Assembly: GCA_947034895.1 (NCBI GenBank)
Contig: OX344763.1
Span: 33,665,025 to 33,729,024, forward strand
Reading direction: 5' to 3'
From: Rhytidiadelphus loreus
Taxonomy: Eukaryota; Streptophyta; Bryopsida; Hypnales; Hylocomiaceae
DNA: 64,000 nucleotides
Both the position numbers and the translations under genes were made by a program. Under the pieces are notes generated by a model that worked only from the letters and a program-made list of their open reading frames with translations, was not told the origin of the DNA and did not search any database. Positions 24,641 to 35,199 of the stretch are shown here, one piece after another (position 1 is the first letter of the stretch; each line of letters starts with the position of its first letter).

Positions 24641-24852
24641 TCAACCCTGCTGCCACGTCAGATATAATTAATTAATATATTTTTTATTAAAAAATAATTT
24701 AAATTAAATTTTTTAATTAAATTTTTTTTAATATTATTATAATTTGACTGTACAGTGCTGGTTCCCAACAATGGAAACAACCCTAAAATAGTCTCTCAAG
24801 TACTTGAAATCTCCCCTAATGTATAAAACAACAAGAAGGTAGATCCATCATC

Positions 24853-25990
24853 CTAATAGGGAGGAGTATCACGCAAATAAGTTAGTATTGATTCTAAAGA
24901 GTCACATAATTTAGTTACAACATGCCACCTAGAAAGCCAAAAAAAAATTTGATATCTTTTAAGGAATTTTTGAGTGTCATTCAATTGATTTTGGAAGGCT
25001 TGAAGGGTTGCCTTTTCTAAGGATTTCTTAAACAAACCGTTCAAAAGATTCAATATGGAATCAACATTAGTATATGTGTTTTTACAAGACTAGATGCTAT
25101 GTCAAAACAAAATCCAAAGCATTTAGACATGTCCACCCCCGTGTCTTTACAACATCCACGATATAGTCAAAAATAGCTTTCAAACTCTTTTTCCCATCTA
25201 CTATCAATAATAAAACCAAAAAACAAGTTATAGACAAATTTGCCTCAATCTAAGAAAATAATAAATTAAGACAACAAGATGGCCTCAATTTGAAATGTCC
25301 GTGGATTCATGAATCATCAATATAAAATATTTTAAGTCCCTTACTTTTTCTAATACTCGTCTTTGAATTATATTAGAAATACTAAAGCCCATGCCCACAC
25401 ATGCTTTTTCATCATGATACAATGTTGAAATCATTGGTGCATTACAAAATAGAAGATTGCACAAATTTGGAAATTCACGGAAAGGCATACATTCCTTGAC
25501 CTAAAAAATAGGCAATCCTAAAAAGGGACATGATTGCTTCATTACAACTATGATTTGCAGTTGCAACAACTTGTCACAAAGATTTTGACCACCATAATTT
25601 GCCCATGCAAATTCTGTAAACTCTTTAAATTTTGCATGGTCTTGCAAGGCTGAAATTTTAATGGTCATTGACCACTCATTTGCATAAAGGTATTTACTAC
25701 CTCCTTCTTTACAAACTCACATAAGATTCTCCCCAACTCCCTATTAAATTTAACCTAATTCAACCAATCAAACTAAACATCCTTCTATTTCAAATTGGCC
25801 TTTTGAATGTCATTAAGTAGAGTGAAAGGAGGTAGGGAGGGTGTAGAAGAAATACCAAAGATAGCAACTTCCAAGCCCACAATTTCTTTACTAACCTCAA
25901 CCCTAAGGATCATATTACACATAGATCTTTGGCATTTTGCCAATTTAAAATACACCCACAAGCACCAAATTGAAAAGAAAAAAGAAAAGT
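24853..25990 (-). pseudogene. Decayed hAT-type transposase (ZMYM/TTF-type)
   Basis: Minus-strand frames carry signatures of hAT transposases with a TTF zinc finger. At 25285-25488 is FSISNIIQRRVLEKVR followed by YFILMIHESTDIS, where the family has the catalytic-domain motif LMIDESTDIS; here the first Asp is His. At 24853-25053 is WLSRWHVVTKLCDSLESILT, the conserved RWLSR block of the C-terminal half. Upstream, 25.6-25.95 kb has coding-like debris. Several stops and frame changes separate these parts, so no protein can be made. The position, 200 bp from the hAT-like element at 20.3-24.65 kb, is suggestive but does not prove a link. Confidence 0.65.
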
Positions 25991-25999
25991 CTTCTATAT

Positions 26000-27134
26000 G
26001 GTCTTAGAAGAGAGGCACTTGTAGTAGCGATGATGAGAAAATAAGGAGCATGTAAGGAATAACAACAACAAGAAAGTAAAGAGCGACTAACAAGAGTGAG
26101 CATTTGAGAGTAACTAAGCAAAAGTGAACAACATCATTAGCGACCAACTAGGACTAAGTAGGCGCAAGGGTCCAATAACATGTGACTTCCAAGTCACCAC
26201 TTTGAAGTTGCTTGAAGCCCCTTGATGGCCAAATGACCAATCCTAAGGCGATATCCGTTTTGTCCAATCACTGTGATTGATGACTCGGTTAACAGGCGAT
26301 TCTAACCAGAAGATCTTCACCTCCCGCCAACCAAATTGAATAAGCAAATCCATACCTTTAATCGTCAAATCGAAAAATTGTCTCGTCACTGTCGCAAAGG
26401 GTCGAAAAGGCAAATAAGCACTTGATCCTAGACTGCACCGTAAGCGCACCATCTAAATTCCTAAATAATTCCAGACCATGACTGATTCCTATTTGATACA
26501 ACACCGCTTCTAATGTGCAATCCTCCTCCTTGGATTTTTGTTACTGAAACAGCTTAAACCACAAAACTCGCAGGCGCAACACAATCGTGCTCCCAAGGGA
26601 AGCCAAATTCAAACAATAACTGGAGAATTTCCAAAGCTGAGTTGCCTAGGAGACTGTATCATCGCTGTGAGCAATATTCCATTCCAACAGACCTTTCCAA
26701 TCCGGCCCGGATCCATCCTTAGCTCCCAAAACCTTGAGCATTGGTCTCAAAACCTCTTCAAAACAAGAATAACTTACAAAACTTGAAAAATGGCACCAGA
26801 CTCTCCGATCCTCAGCTCAAAATAATTGCAGAAAATGCAACGCTACAAGCATCGCCCGTGCCAATTCTCGCAGGATGGCAATGTTGAGTCGCAAGACTCT
26901 GCTGTGGTTCCGAAAATGGGAATCTGGAGCGGTCGCAACTGATAGCTCAATCAGCATTCCCCGAAGCCCGCAAAACACGACAAAAAACCACTGCAACACA
27001 ATGTTGAGCATAGGGTTGTATAGAATCCGCAGAATCAACGCATCTCACAACCTAAAAATTGAAGAAACACACAAAAACAATGAGTTTTGGAGATCCAGGC
27101 CCTGACGAGCCTGGCGAAGTAACAATTTACACAG
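26000..27134. other. Region downstream of the Myb-like gene, no exon assigned
   Basis: Less AT-rich than most intergenic DNA. Minus-strand open stretches at 26243-26452 and 26817-27038 have no recognisable motif. They could be 3' exons or 3' UTR of the minus-strand Myb-like gene, since a GTGGAA site following CGCGCAG at about 27148 could be a donor. Unproven. Confidence 0.3.
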
Positions 27135-28208
27135 TCAACAATTTCCACCTGCGCGTCCAGTAGCTTCCAGCAGCTTGAACTTGTCCTTAAGACTGGTACG
27201 ATCCTTATTGTAAAAAATTTTGGGATTCTCTCTAACTATAACAGCCCACTTCCTACCATGAATCTGAAAACCTTTGAGTAGCGCATCCTCTTGCTCTAAG
27301 GTCCATTTTTCATAGGGTTTCATTTTACCATGTTTTTCAACATATTTTTCTTCACCGTACTCCACGCGCTTTCGCTTTTCTAAACGAGAAGACCTCCGCA
27401 AAGCCGAACTGGAACCATAGCAGCGTCTTCCCTGGTCCTCTGAGCTCCCTTCACCCGAAAATGGGCTAAGGTGTCGAAAATGGGCTAAAGTGTCGCTAGG
27501 CGGACCTTCAAGGTCTAATAAACCTCTCTCCCTACTATCCTCCGCCTCAACACCACTTGCCTGCATCTTGGGCTTCTCTTGTAAAACAATCCACACAAAT
27601 AGATTAACACCCCATCTGCTGTCACTAATCATACAATCTCAAATCCACAAGAGCAAATGTACCTGTTCTAACTGGAGTTTGAGCTCCAGTTGTTGACAAT
27701 CATCCACCGCATAGGCTTGCATGCTGAACGACCCGGTACAGTGTCGGATCTTTTCCACGCTAGGCGGATCTTCAAAATTGAAAAGAACTCTACCCAAACC
27801 ACTATATTCTGACTCAAGGACTCGCATGCTGCATGCCCCGGTGATGTCTCCCTTCACAGCCGGTTCCTCCGTCAACTCTTGAACGAGTTGCTCAAGCTCG
27901 TATACTTTCGATCGGAGAAGCTCATTCTCGCTGGCGAACACAATCGCTCCATCCAACGCATCCTGAAGCTAGTCTAGCAGGTCCTCCACTTTCGATCAGA
28001 GAAGCACATTCTCGCTGGCGATAGCAGACGCTACATTCAGCGCTTCCTGAAGCTGTTCTCGTAAACTCAAAATCTCCTCCACCATTCCACTTCTCTCTCC
28101 GCCTTCTAGAGACTTTTGCAGGCTGCACACATCCGGGTCCCACATCCATAAATTCCCATGGTTTGCGGGCATGCACAATTTTACAAGAGGACCAGATATG
28201 ACCGGCAC
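27135..28208 (-). pseudogene. Myb/SANT protein with N-terminal coiled coil, two in-frame stops
   Basis: Exon 1 reads from ATG 28208 to 27663 (donor CAG|GTACAT). Exon 2 runs from 27575 to 27135 (stop TGA), joining in frame as LKLQLEQ|KPKMQAS. The C-terminal half has a basic run (LEKRKRVEYGEE) and a Myb/SANT repeat beginning KWTLEQEDALLKGF, with tail RTSLKDKFKLL. That tail is like the helix-3 region of telomere-repeat-binding Myb proteins (xxRTSVDLKDKWRNL type). The N-terminal coiled coil contains a ~27-codon repeat built on ASENxLLxSKV. Its first copy has TGA at 27996-27998, where the second copy has CGA (Arg), and a TAG at 27969-27971. The likely role would be DNA binding in the nucleus. An intact shorter protein could start at Met 27956, so it may not be fully dead. 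Confidence 0.6.
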
Positions 28209-28719
28209 TCGAGCTGATCGTACCTGCGGATTTGTTCCCGCATAGAAATGTTCTAGAAAGCTGCTTCTTCACGCCTCAGCGCTGTCGGGTAGAGAGGAGC
28301 GCGCTTAGGGAACACACGGGGTGTCTGGCTGTAGGTTGTGAGTGTAAATGGAAGACAAGTAACGATACTTGAATCTTCAATTAATCTGATCTTCAATCTT
28401 CGCTTGATCTTCAATCTTCACTTGATCTACCCTATGGTGGCTCTATGGGGCCAAAGGTAAGGGCGTGTGATAAGAAACAAGGCCTCGGACGGGTAAAACG
28501 GGACGGCCAGTCCACGAGCTGAGCTGTCCGAAAGATTGGATTCTAAACTTCAAACCCACTGTGACCAGGAATCGCCTTTCACAAGTGGGAACAACATAGA
28601 AGATCGACCATGTGGGTGATCAATCCCACTTCGTCGCCACAAACATAAAACGGGGCTAGTATTGTCATAATGAAATGACTACAAAGCCTGCAACAAAGCT
28701 TACAATGCAAAAATGAAAA

Positions 28720-28800
28720 CAACTAGCCTCCAAATCCGGCTAGGAATAACAAAGAAATAACAACGAGCCTCCAAATCCGGCTAGGAATAACAAGCCACAA
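28720..28800. repeat. Short direct repeat
   Basis: GCCTCCAAATCCGGCTAGGA occurs twice about 38 bp apart, each followed by ATAACAA. It lies in an AT-moderate region without a gene. Confidence 0.6.
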
Positions 28801-28959
28801 GCCACAACACACGAATCTTCATGTCTTCAAATCTTCAAACCTTGAAGTCTTCAAGAGATGTAAAAGAAACATGAAACGAAATTCTAATTTGGCTATATTC
28901 TTTGATCTACTGCCAAAAACGTTTTCAAGCTCCAAATGCTAACTGCTATAGCAATTTGA

Positions 28960-29290
28960 AAAGCTAATGAAATAATCTAACACCCCTTAAAATTTCAAAT
29001 CAAACTAAGATACTGTCCAAAAGTTATGGACAAGTAAAGTCTCGGCCTTCTCCTTTGAAAGGCAGCAGACCTCTTCTACTTCTAAATTCTATATCTTCTT
29101 CAATTCTTCTTCAAAATACAAATATAATAGCTTCTTGAAAAGCTAACTTTACAAATTAACTTCTCCTTAAATTTCAAACTATTCTAATCTTCTATCCATA
29201 AGTTACAAACATGCAAAGTCTCGGCCTTCTCTTTTGAAAGGCAGCAGACCTCTCCTATTTCAAGAACTCATAACTTTCTCTTCACTACTT
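28960..29290. repeat. Direct repeat of about 180 bp, two copies
   Basis: AAAGTCTCGGCCTTCTCCTTTGAAAGGCAGCAGACC at about 29035-29070 recurs with few changes at about 29216-29250. The upstream CTCCTTAAAATTTCAAA and TCCAAAAGTTA stretches are also repeated. No ORF or RNA fold is recognised. The same strand downstream (29340-29693) is open by chance. Confidence 0.6.
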
Positions 29291-29948
29291 CAAAAGCTTT
29301 AAGTTATGAGTATATGAAAAGCTATAAAACATTTCTATAATGCTTGAAAGTTTCAAAGATATAGGAAAAACCCACAAGCTTTGGCAACCGCTCGAATCTC
29401 TGCTCCTATTCGTTGGGTGGCAAAAGATCCTCCTCCACTCTCATGCTCATAACTTTTTACTCACAACTCCAAATCAAGCAAGATATGTCTCTTTAGAAGC
29501 GCAATCTCAAGAAGAACAAACCCTCAAATTTTCATTTCAAAAAGTTTTGTACATCCACCGTAATCGCCGATCAAACATTCGGCTTTTCTCTCTATTCCCA
29601 CACACACATCAAAAATACACACTAAACCACTTCCACACACCAACCCGAATTAGAGGAAGCAAGAAGATCCCTACCTACCTTCTAGACCCGTAAGGTAAGT
29701 GAGGTCAGCCCATGTACACCCCACATGGGCCTCCCAACACTCATTGGTTCAAGGAAAATACCTAAAGGTAAGTCCCTATTCAATTTCTAAGACCAATCAA
29801 CCTCTAAGGTCAAAATAAAGTGGTAAACTTTATCTAAACTCCCATTTTCTTATTTTATTAACACACAAATGAACCACCAAAACATGTATTACATACTAAA
29901 CTCCAACCAACATCCAATGGAGGTAAAAACTGAAGTCGATGAAGAGCG

Positions 29949-30437
29949 TTATTCCATCTGCAAGAACTTGAGGATGCGCCTGACAGTGTTGGCCACGTAA
30001 TCTGCACATTCAGCCTTGGTTAAAGGATTCACTGGTCCTTTCAACCAACATTGATGGCCAATACCTTCTATATCTAGCCTCATCATACAAAAATACTGGT
30101 CTTCGTTCAGGCCCTCGTAGCTTGCTTCGAATATTACATCATGTGTACCAAGCTCAACACATCCTACTTGAAGTAGAATCACTAAAGCACGGGCATTCCT
30201 ATCAAGATTCCCATGCCAACGACGGTCCACCCGAGGTTTCTTCAACGGACGAGAAGGTCCGGCCTCATCTATGATAGAGGTAGGCAATGGTAAAGAAATC
30301 GCCGGTTGAAATGGCTGATGAGGCAACTGTGATAAGGAAAGCTCTAATTCTGCCTCAGGTTCAGACTCAACATCTTGTGACTCCATAAAAACCCTCCAGT
30401 TCGACATTTTAATATCGAACTCCAAATCCAAATCCAA
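29949..30437 (-). CDS. Hypothetical nuclear protein with EAR-like motif
   Basis: A single-exon ORF of 162 codons. The N-terminal ~50 residues are acidic and include LELSL at residues 31-35, which fits the LxLxL EAR repression motif. A basic patch follows (PLKKPRVDRR, about residues 65-74), a possible nuclear localisation signal. The C-terminal half is a compact region with GTHDVIFEASYEGLNEDQYF, HQCWLKGPVNPLTKAECADY and a final amphipathic helix. I do not recognise the family. A TATATAAG box lies about 60 bp upstream and the ATG is the first in frame. Taken together the motifs suggest a transcriptional co-regulator, but this is inference. The Myb-like gene at 28.2 kb is on the same strand downstream. 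Confidence 0.6.
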   Translation of the reverse strand: MDLDLEFDIKMSNWRVFMESQDVESEPEAELELSLSQLPHQPFQPAISLPLPTSIIDEAGPSRPLKKPRVDRRWHGNLDRNARALVILLQVGCVELGTHDVIFEASYEGLNEDQYFCMMRLDIEGIGHQCWLKGPVNPLTKAECADYVANTVRRILKFLQME

Positions 30438-30494
30438 ATTCTAAAAAACTCAAAGGATTACTTTGAACTAATGAAGTTTGTCTAAGGTTTTCAC

Positions 30495-30502
30495 CTTATA
30501 TA
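30495..30502 (-). promoter_or_regulatory. TATA box upstream of the EAR-motif ORF
   Basis: TATATAAG on the minus strand, 58-65 bp upstream of the ATG at 30437. Spacing fits a short 5' UTR. Confidence 0.5.
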
Positions 30503-30519
30503 CAATTCCATTGCTAACA

Positions 30520-31100
30520 AGCGTCATCTTGAAGCTAACGGAAGCGTCATCAGTAAGTTTCTCCTCCGAATCAAGAATCTTCTAAAATGTATAATATACA
30601 TACATTTTATACAATGTATGTATTTACTATACGACAGCGCCCCAGCCAAGACGTCCATTGTAATGTTCGGGTCAGCCGGAAGATAGGAGAGGATCTTGTT
30701 CGGCTTCACCTGCATTTTGGCTCTTCAAGGATCTCGCAGGAGGTACAAAATGAAAACATCCTTGCACAAGAAACCAAAACAAAATCAAATGAACGAGGGG
30801 GAGGGGAGGACGGGCTTATTATGCCCCAGGAATTTATTCTGAGGACAAGAATCCGAGGATTTGAATTTGAATATAAGCTAAACAACTGCCATTCTTCATC
30901 CATTAATACGAAAAGAAAGAAAGACGGCAGGGTACATGTACAAGAGAAATTGTCAGAAACTGCATCAATTGGACACGTTTGCTAGTTGGGGGTAGATCGA
31001 TTCTCAACTGATTCCATGTGCCTTCTTCATTCATGTGGGGTCTTGGTGGTAAGATAATTAGTGCAACTTGATGAACTCAGTAAAATGAATTTTATGTTGA
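30520..31100. other. Intergenic, no gene assigned
   Basis: A 132-codon open stretch at 30587-30985 on the plus strand has no motif and overlaps equally long minus-strand frames; I do not call it. A small ATGTATAATATACATACATTTTATACA palindrome-like patch is at 30587-30615. Confidence 0.4.
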
Positions 31101-31480
31101 ATGCAAAAAATCAAGTAATAATGAACCTGGAAGAAGATCTTTTAGGTGGTCTGAGCATCTGGGCCTGGATCCGCCAGTCACCAAGTGTTGAACTGTTGAT
31201 GAGACGAATTCTGATCAAACCTGTAGAGACCACCACAAGGAGAATGAAGAATGAAGCGAATACGGGATCGAAGAGGTTCCAGCACTGGTGCAACCACAAC
31301 AATTCAGAAGACTTCCAACGCCACGCTCATCTGGATGCCGTGGTCGAGCGAGAACACACGGTAGGGTACATGTGCACGGAACGTCTACGAACCAGCTGCT
31401 GCAGCTCTGAAATGTTTAGGAGCCATGCCACCCCGACGACACTAAACAAGCGATCGTGCTAAAGGAAATTGAACAAATTT
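31100..31480 (-). pseudogene. GC-richer coding-like fragment, one hydrophobic helix
   Basis: Against AT-rich flanks, 31100-31480 is clearly more GC-rich and open on both strands. The minus strand reads WNLFDPVFASFFILLVVVST followed by a basic stop-transfer (GLIRIRLINS), a plausible transmembrane segment. The upstream minus-strand part has Arg/Trp-rich sequence with no start. It may be a fragment of a membrane-protein gene. The family was not recognised, and the plus-strand frame at 31061-31462 is an alternative. Confidence 0.25.
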
Positions 31481-31916
31481 GATCAGATAGGGTTCGGAGC
31501 TCTACGGCTATGGCAGCAGTCTGGCGAATTCATACTTGATTTGAGAGGGATGAGTGAAAATGCGTCTACCCTCAAAAAGTGCCCGGCTGCCAAATGGTTA
31601 GTGCCTGCTTAGAAAGCGTCCGCATTAGTATTGTCAATTCCATTCCGAATGGTGACAGAAGATATCAATAGAATTCTATGTCCATCCATGTTTTGGGTGA
31701 AAATCCACTTTTTCTTATAGAATATGAACTTGTTTCATTCAAATTTGATAAGTTGCTAACTTCACTGAGAGTTTTAAGAAATATGAGAGGATTTTCTTAA
31801 TATAAAAAGTGGAATACACTATTCTATGAGTGTAAAAGTTTCAATTGGAAGGTGCAAGATTTTGTCACACTAATGGGATGAGTGTTGGATGAATTATGTG
31901 GTTTAACCCCTATAGG

Positions 31917-32136
31917 ATCATTTGTCCCTTTGGAGGACAAGTGGGACTTTGGGCAAGTACCTATAGTCTCAATTTTTGTCTTGATTTTTTGAAACTTTTT
32001 GTGAAATCAGGTAGGAGGCCAATCCATTCACAATTTTAAAAATGAAATGAAAAACATCAAGTGGAAGACCCCGCAAGGAGTTTGAGGCTACAAAGTTCAC
32101 ATCAATACCTCGCAAGGTTCTGTATGGGGTCCCTCT
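31917..32136. mobile_element. Left end of a TTAA element (family E)
   Basis: TTAA at 31913-31916 is followed by CCCCTATAGGATCATTTGTCCC. This resembles the reverse complement of the right end near 40060-40108 (CCTCTAAAGTCCTATTGTCCCC). The right end was not found, so only the left part is annotated. Confidence 0.4.
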
Positions 32137-32327
32137 TAGGGTTGTCAGCCCGACGTCTTGTCTGGACGGACGTGATGCTGATAAAAAGACCAGATCCAAC
32201 TCCAACTTCCGTTAGGATCAAAAAAAAAAATTCCGACACGATCCTGACGCATCAGGACACGTCCGGACTGATACTGACAGACACTCTGACGTAAAAAGTC
32301 AGTGCCACGTCATGATAAACAACCTTG
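32137..32327. mobile_element. 191-bp hAT-like derivative
   Basis: Left end TAGGGTTGTCAG resembles the 4.3-kb element's end CAGGGTTGACAG. The right end CAACCTTG reads CAAGGTTG in reverse complement. Flanks GTCCCTCT (32129-32136) and GTCCCTAT (32328-32335) match at 7 of 8 positions. The interior has GGACGGACGTGATG and ACGTCCGGAC motifs like those at 24.6 kb. It is probably a deletion derivative of the same family. Confidence 0.6.
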
Positions 32328-32341
32328 GTCCCTATGGTTCG

Positions 32342-32521
32342 CTAGTCCTTGTCTGTCTTCACAAATCCTACAATCATGCTTTGCAGCAACACAGCTAGCC
32401 ACTCATCTTGGCTCAACCCAGATGGCAGAGCACTCTCCACGTTGGGCAGCAGATTCTTTTTGGTGAAGAGCAAGGCGGCCAAGCCATTGACTATGACCGC
32501 CAAAGATTTGCATACACCCAT
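32342..32521 (-). pseudogene. Protein phosphatase 2C exon fragment
   Basis: The minus strand reads 59 codons from ATG 32521 to TAG 32342. It includes LAALLFTKKNLLPNVESALP, then GLSQDEWLAV and VGFVKTDKD. This is the segment following the DGHxG motif of a plant PP2C subgroup (family pattern AALF.KK.LL..V..A.P.GLS.DEWL and GFVKTDK-F). Where the metal-binding DGH motif should be there is VNG, and the Phe after KTDKD is replaced by a stop. It is therefore a broken fragment with no phosphatase activity. It starts next to a small hAT derivative. Confidence 0.6.
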
Positions 32522-32539
32522 AAGTTATAAATGAGGAGG

Positions 32540-33590
32540 CTATGCATTTCACAAAACTTCTATCAGAACTTTCTCGTATTCGCGAAAAGTGTGAACATTA
32601 CTATAAGTTAGAAGAAATTGGCAAGTCTATCAATTTCAAGTGCATCACTTGGCAGTAGACTCAAATGACCAACCGCATACCCAATAGACTATTGTCTCGA
32701 TAGACTACTAGATTTCCAGGCCAGTAGTAGCGGATACTGCGACGGTTAGAAAACAAAGAAGAATAACAAACGCTATTATTTGCAACTAACTCCGTACGTT
32801 ATCTAGAGTAATACCCATGGGGAGTAGGCAACTTTGAAAGGGATTGAGTGATTTCCACCGACGACTAGGAGGGAAGGAGACACAAAACAAAGAAAAGCTC
32901 TAGAGTCACACCCCTGCTATCATCACGGGGATAATATGCACATTCAAACAAACTTCCAACCTCACACCAATCTCCGGGTCCATAGGCAACTCTACTCTAA
33001 TCTGTAGGGGTGCTTGGTTCGTAAATCCATTTTTGAGCTAACTTTGTAATTATAACAAATGAATTTTTTTTATAATTTTGAAACAAGAGGCTAGACTTAC
33101 ATAATATAATAATTCAAATTTATATGATAAGATATCATATTTAAAGAAAATATTAATAACCCTATTATTGTCTCACTTAACTGCAAACAAAAAGTTTACA
33201 ATATTGGATAGGAAATAATTATGCATATCTGGAAAAATAGTTGCTTTGACAGCATTGCAAAAAGCAATAGAATTGGATTCGAATTTCCACAAGTTGCCAT
33301 TCATCAAATGAGTGCTTTGTTTCTAATGCAAGTAAATGTAAGTTGCTTTTAAAACAATGCAACTCCTATTTGTATACTTGAGAAATTTTCACGAGAACCA
33401 TGAACCACATTGTCAAGTTTGCATATGAAAATTGTACCATGCCTTGGTTTGAAGCAAATATTGTATTCCGGTAGGAAAAATTCCCTTTCTCTACAACTTC
33501 CTTTTTGAGAGTATACAACGTCTACCACATAAACAAAAGTATATGTGAAATATCATATAAATTTTCTTATCATAATTACACATTTAAAAC
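32540..33590. other. Intergenic, no gene seen
   Basis: No coherent frame on either strand and no inverted ends recognised. Confidence 0.4.
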
Positions 33591-33596
33591 TTTCAT

Positions 33597-34538
33597 TCAA
33601 ATTTCAAACATACCTCTTTCAAACCAAGCAAAAAATTCAAATCCAACATTACTCTGGTCTAGATGTGCACGTGAGCAATATTTTTTTGTCATAGCTAATG
33701 CTATGAAAGGAGATTCTCCAATCTTTCTTTCATTCTCCTTCATAGATTGAATTTGGCGTTCTTTTTCTAACTTCTCAATCCATACAAGGTAAGTTTGCTT
33801 TAAACAATAATACATTATTATAGCAAAATTGTCAGTACAATGATTTAGCTTTTCTTTTTGAACATATCTATATCCACAAAATATTAGTAAGTTTATAATG
33901 TAATCAAATAAACATTAAAAAAAAATCTTTAAAAACAACATTAAATTTAAAATAAGGATATAAATGTATACATTCCGATGTTTTTATAATCGAACCGCCA
34001 TCCATATAAGTACATGCGGAACTTTTCTTGGTAGTTGCACGAGTGCATGAGTTACCCATTTCCTCAAGAACAATGGCTTCATCCATGGCTTCATCCAATG
34101 GCTTCATCTATCAACTTGTTGATGTAATCTTTAAATAAACCATTAAAATCCAACAAGCCTATTACATTATCAAAATTTCCCTCTTCTGCTAAAACAATAG
34201 AATTTACAAGCCTTTTATATCTTAAAATCTCACAATTTACATCAAAAGAAAGATCCAAATAATATGACTTTGGCTCACATCTTCGAGCAACAAATTCAAC
34301 AGTAGCTCCTTGTGGCAATGCATGATGTATTTGGTTTAACATCACACCAATTGCATTCAAGTTTCTTCTTTGACTTTGCAAAATGTCCATGTGCTTTTGA
34401 ATTGGAATGATCAACTACTTTTGACAATGAAAGTATTTGTAACTTTGAGGTTGTATACTTGATACAAAAAAATATTTGATGTTTCATTCCAATCTGCACA
34501 AATGAAATAAAAATCAACCAAGTCTTCAATTCAAACAA
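33597..34538 (-). pseudogene. Degraded coding-like region, family unknown
   Basis: Four minus-strand open stretches follow each other in order (34538-34296, 34414-34091, 34107-33904, 33815-33597). The longest, 107 codons, has ordinary protein-like composition (LNAIGVMLNQIHHALPQGAT, then IGLLDFNGLFKDYINKLIDE). Overlapping frames suggest frameshifts in one ancestral gene. No family recognised. It may be transposon-derived or chance. Confidence 0.25.
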
Positions 34539-34985
34539 AGAATTAATAAAATAGATAAATATCTAAAATGTGTTTGATAAAAATTAAAACAGTTGTAAAG
34601 CTTACCAAATCCAACTATTTCCAAGTACGGCAACGCATTTTGAAATCATTCAGCCTCTTTGACTTTGGCTCGAAGCTTTGTGCTGTTCAAATGTTCATCT
34701 ATATTCTTCTTGCAATTGATGACTTTTACTCCACAAATACAAAAAAAATCCATTTTTATCCGCACAACCATGCACAATGTGATAATCAAAACTAACAAAA
34801 TTTCAAAGCTAAACATGCATTTTATTTCCATTTGACAACATCCAACTTGGAAAGGGAGTCCATGCCAAAACTAGAGAACTGGTTGCAGTTTGTGAATTCT
34901 CTGTTGAAATTGCTAGTGTGGAGTTCCAATTTGAGGCCCAATTTAGAGTTTTGCAAACTCTACATAGTGAATTAGGGTTTCAACT

Positions 34986-35144
34986 ATGGCAAAGGTGGTC
35001 ACACTAGCAGCTGCAATGGAATACGTCCCAAGGATGGAGATGATGAGCATCAATTTCTATGACCAACTGTGGCTCAGTGTTTATCCTCTCAATCACAACC
35101 TAGCAATTGACTACTTCGCTTTACGTCCATTCTATGACCACTGA
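34986..35144 (+). pseudogene. Mediator subunit 6 (MED6) N-terminal fragment
   Basis: A 52-codon stretch reads INFYDQLWLSVYPLNHNLAI then DYFALRPFYDH before TGA at 35142-35144. MED6 proteins begin with the near-identical pattern F-RDQLWLxxYPLxxNLxxDYFAxSPFYD. After the stop the downstream codons (FTCKF) are out of step with the family's WTCNNE. The remaining ~200 residues of MED6 are absent, so it is a fragment, probably carried or left by a transposon or segmental duplication. It is too short for most ORF finders. Confidence 0.65.
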
Positions 35145-35199
35145 TTCACTTGCAAATTCCGAAATTTCAAGTGCCACTTGTCTACAAGAAGAAGGAACT

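Larger units (their letters stand above)
20307..24649. mobile_element. 4.3-kb hAT-like non-autonomous element
   Basis: CAGGGTTGAC at 20307-20316 and GTCAACCCTG at 24640-24649 are perfect 10-bp inverted ends. They are flanked by the perfect 8-bp direct repeat CTGCCACG (20299-20306 and 24650-24657). CAGGG ends and an 8-bp duplication are diagnostic of hAT. Both termini are GC- and CpG-rich and packed with CGGACG/CGTCCG motifs, which may serve as transposase-binding subterminal repeats (inference). The interior holds an AT-rich segment, an interstitial telomere tract and at least six copies of a tandem module. Long GC-rich ORFs near the ends are frame artefacts of the repeats. No transposase is inside; decayed hAT transposase sequence lies just outside at 24.85-26.0 kb. 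Confidence 0.85.

Noticed and set aside
29340..29693. 117-codon plus-strand ORF
   Set aside because: Low-complexity composition, no motif, and on the strand opposite to the neighbouring gene and its TATA box.
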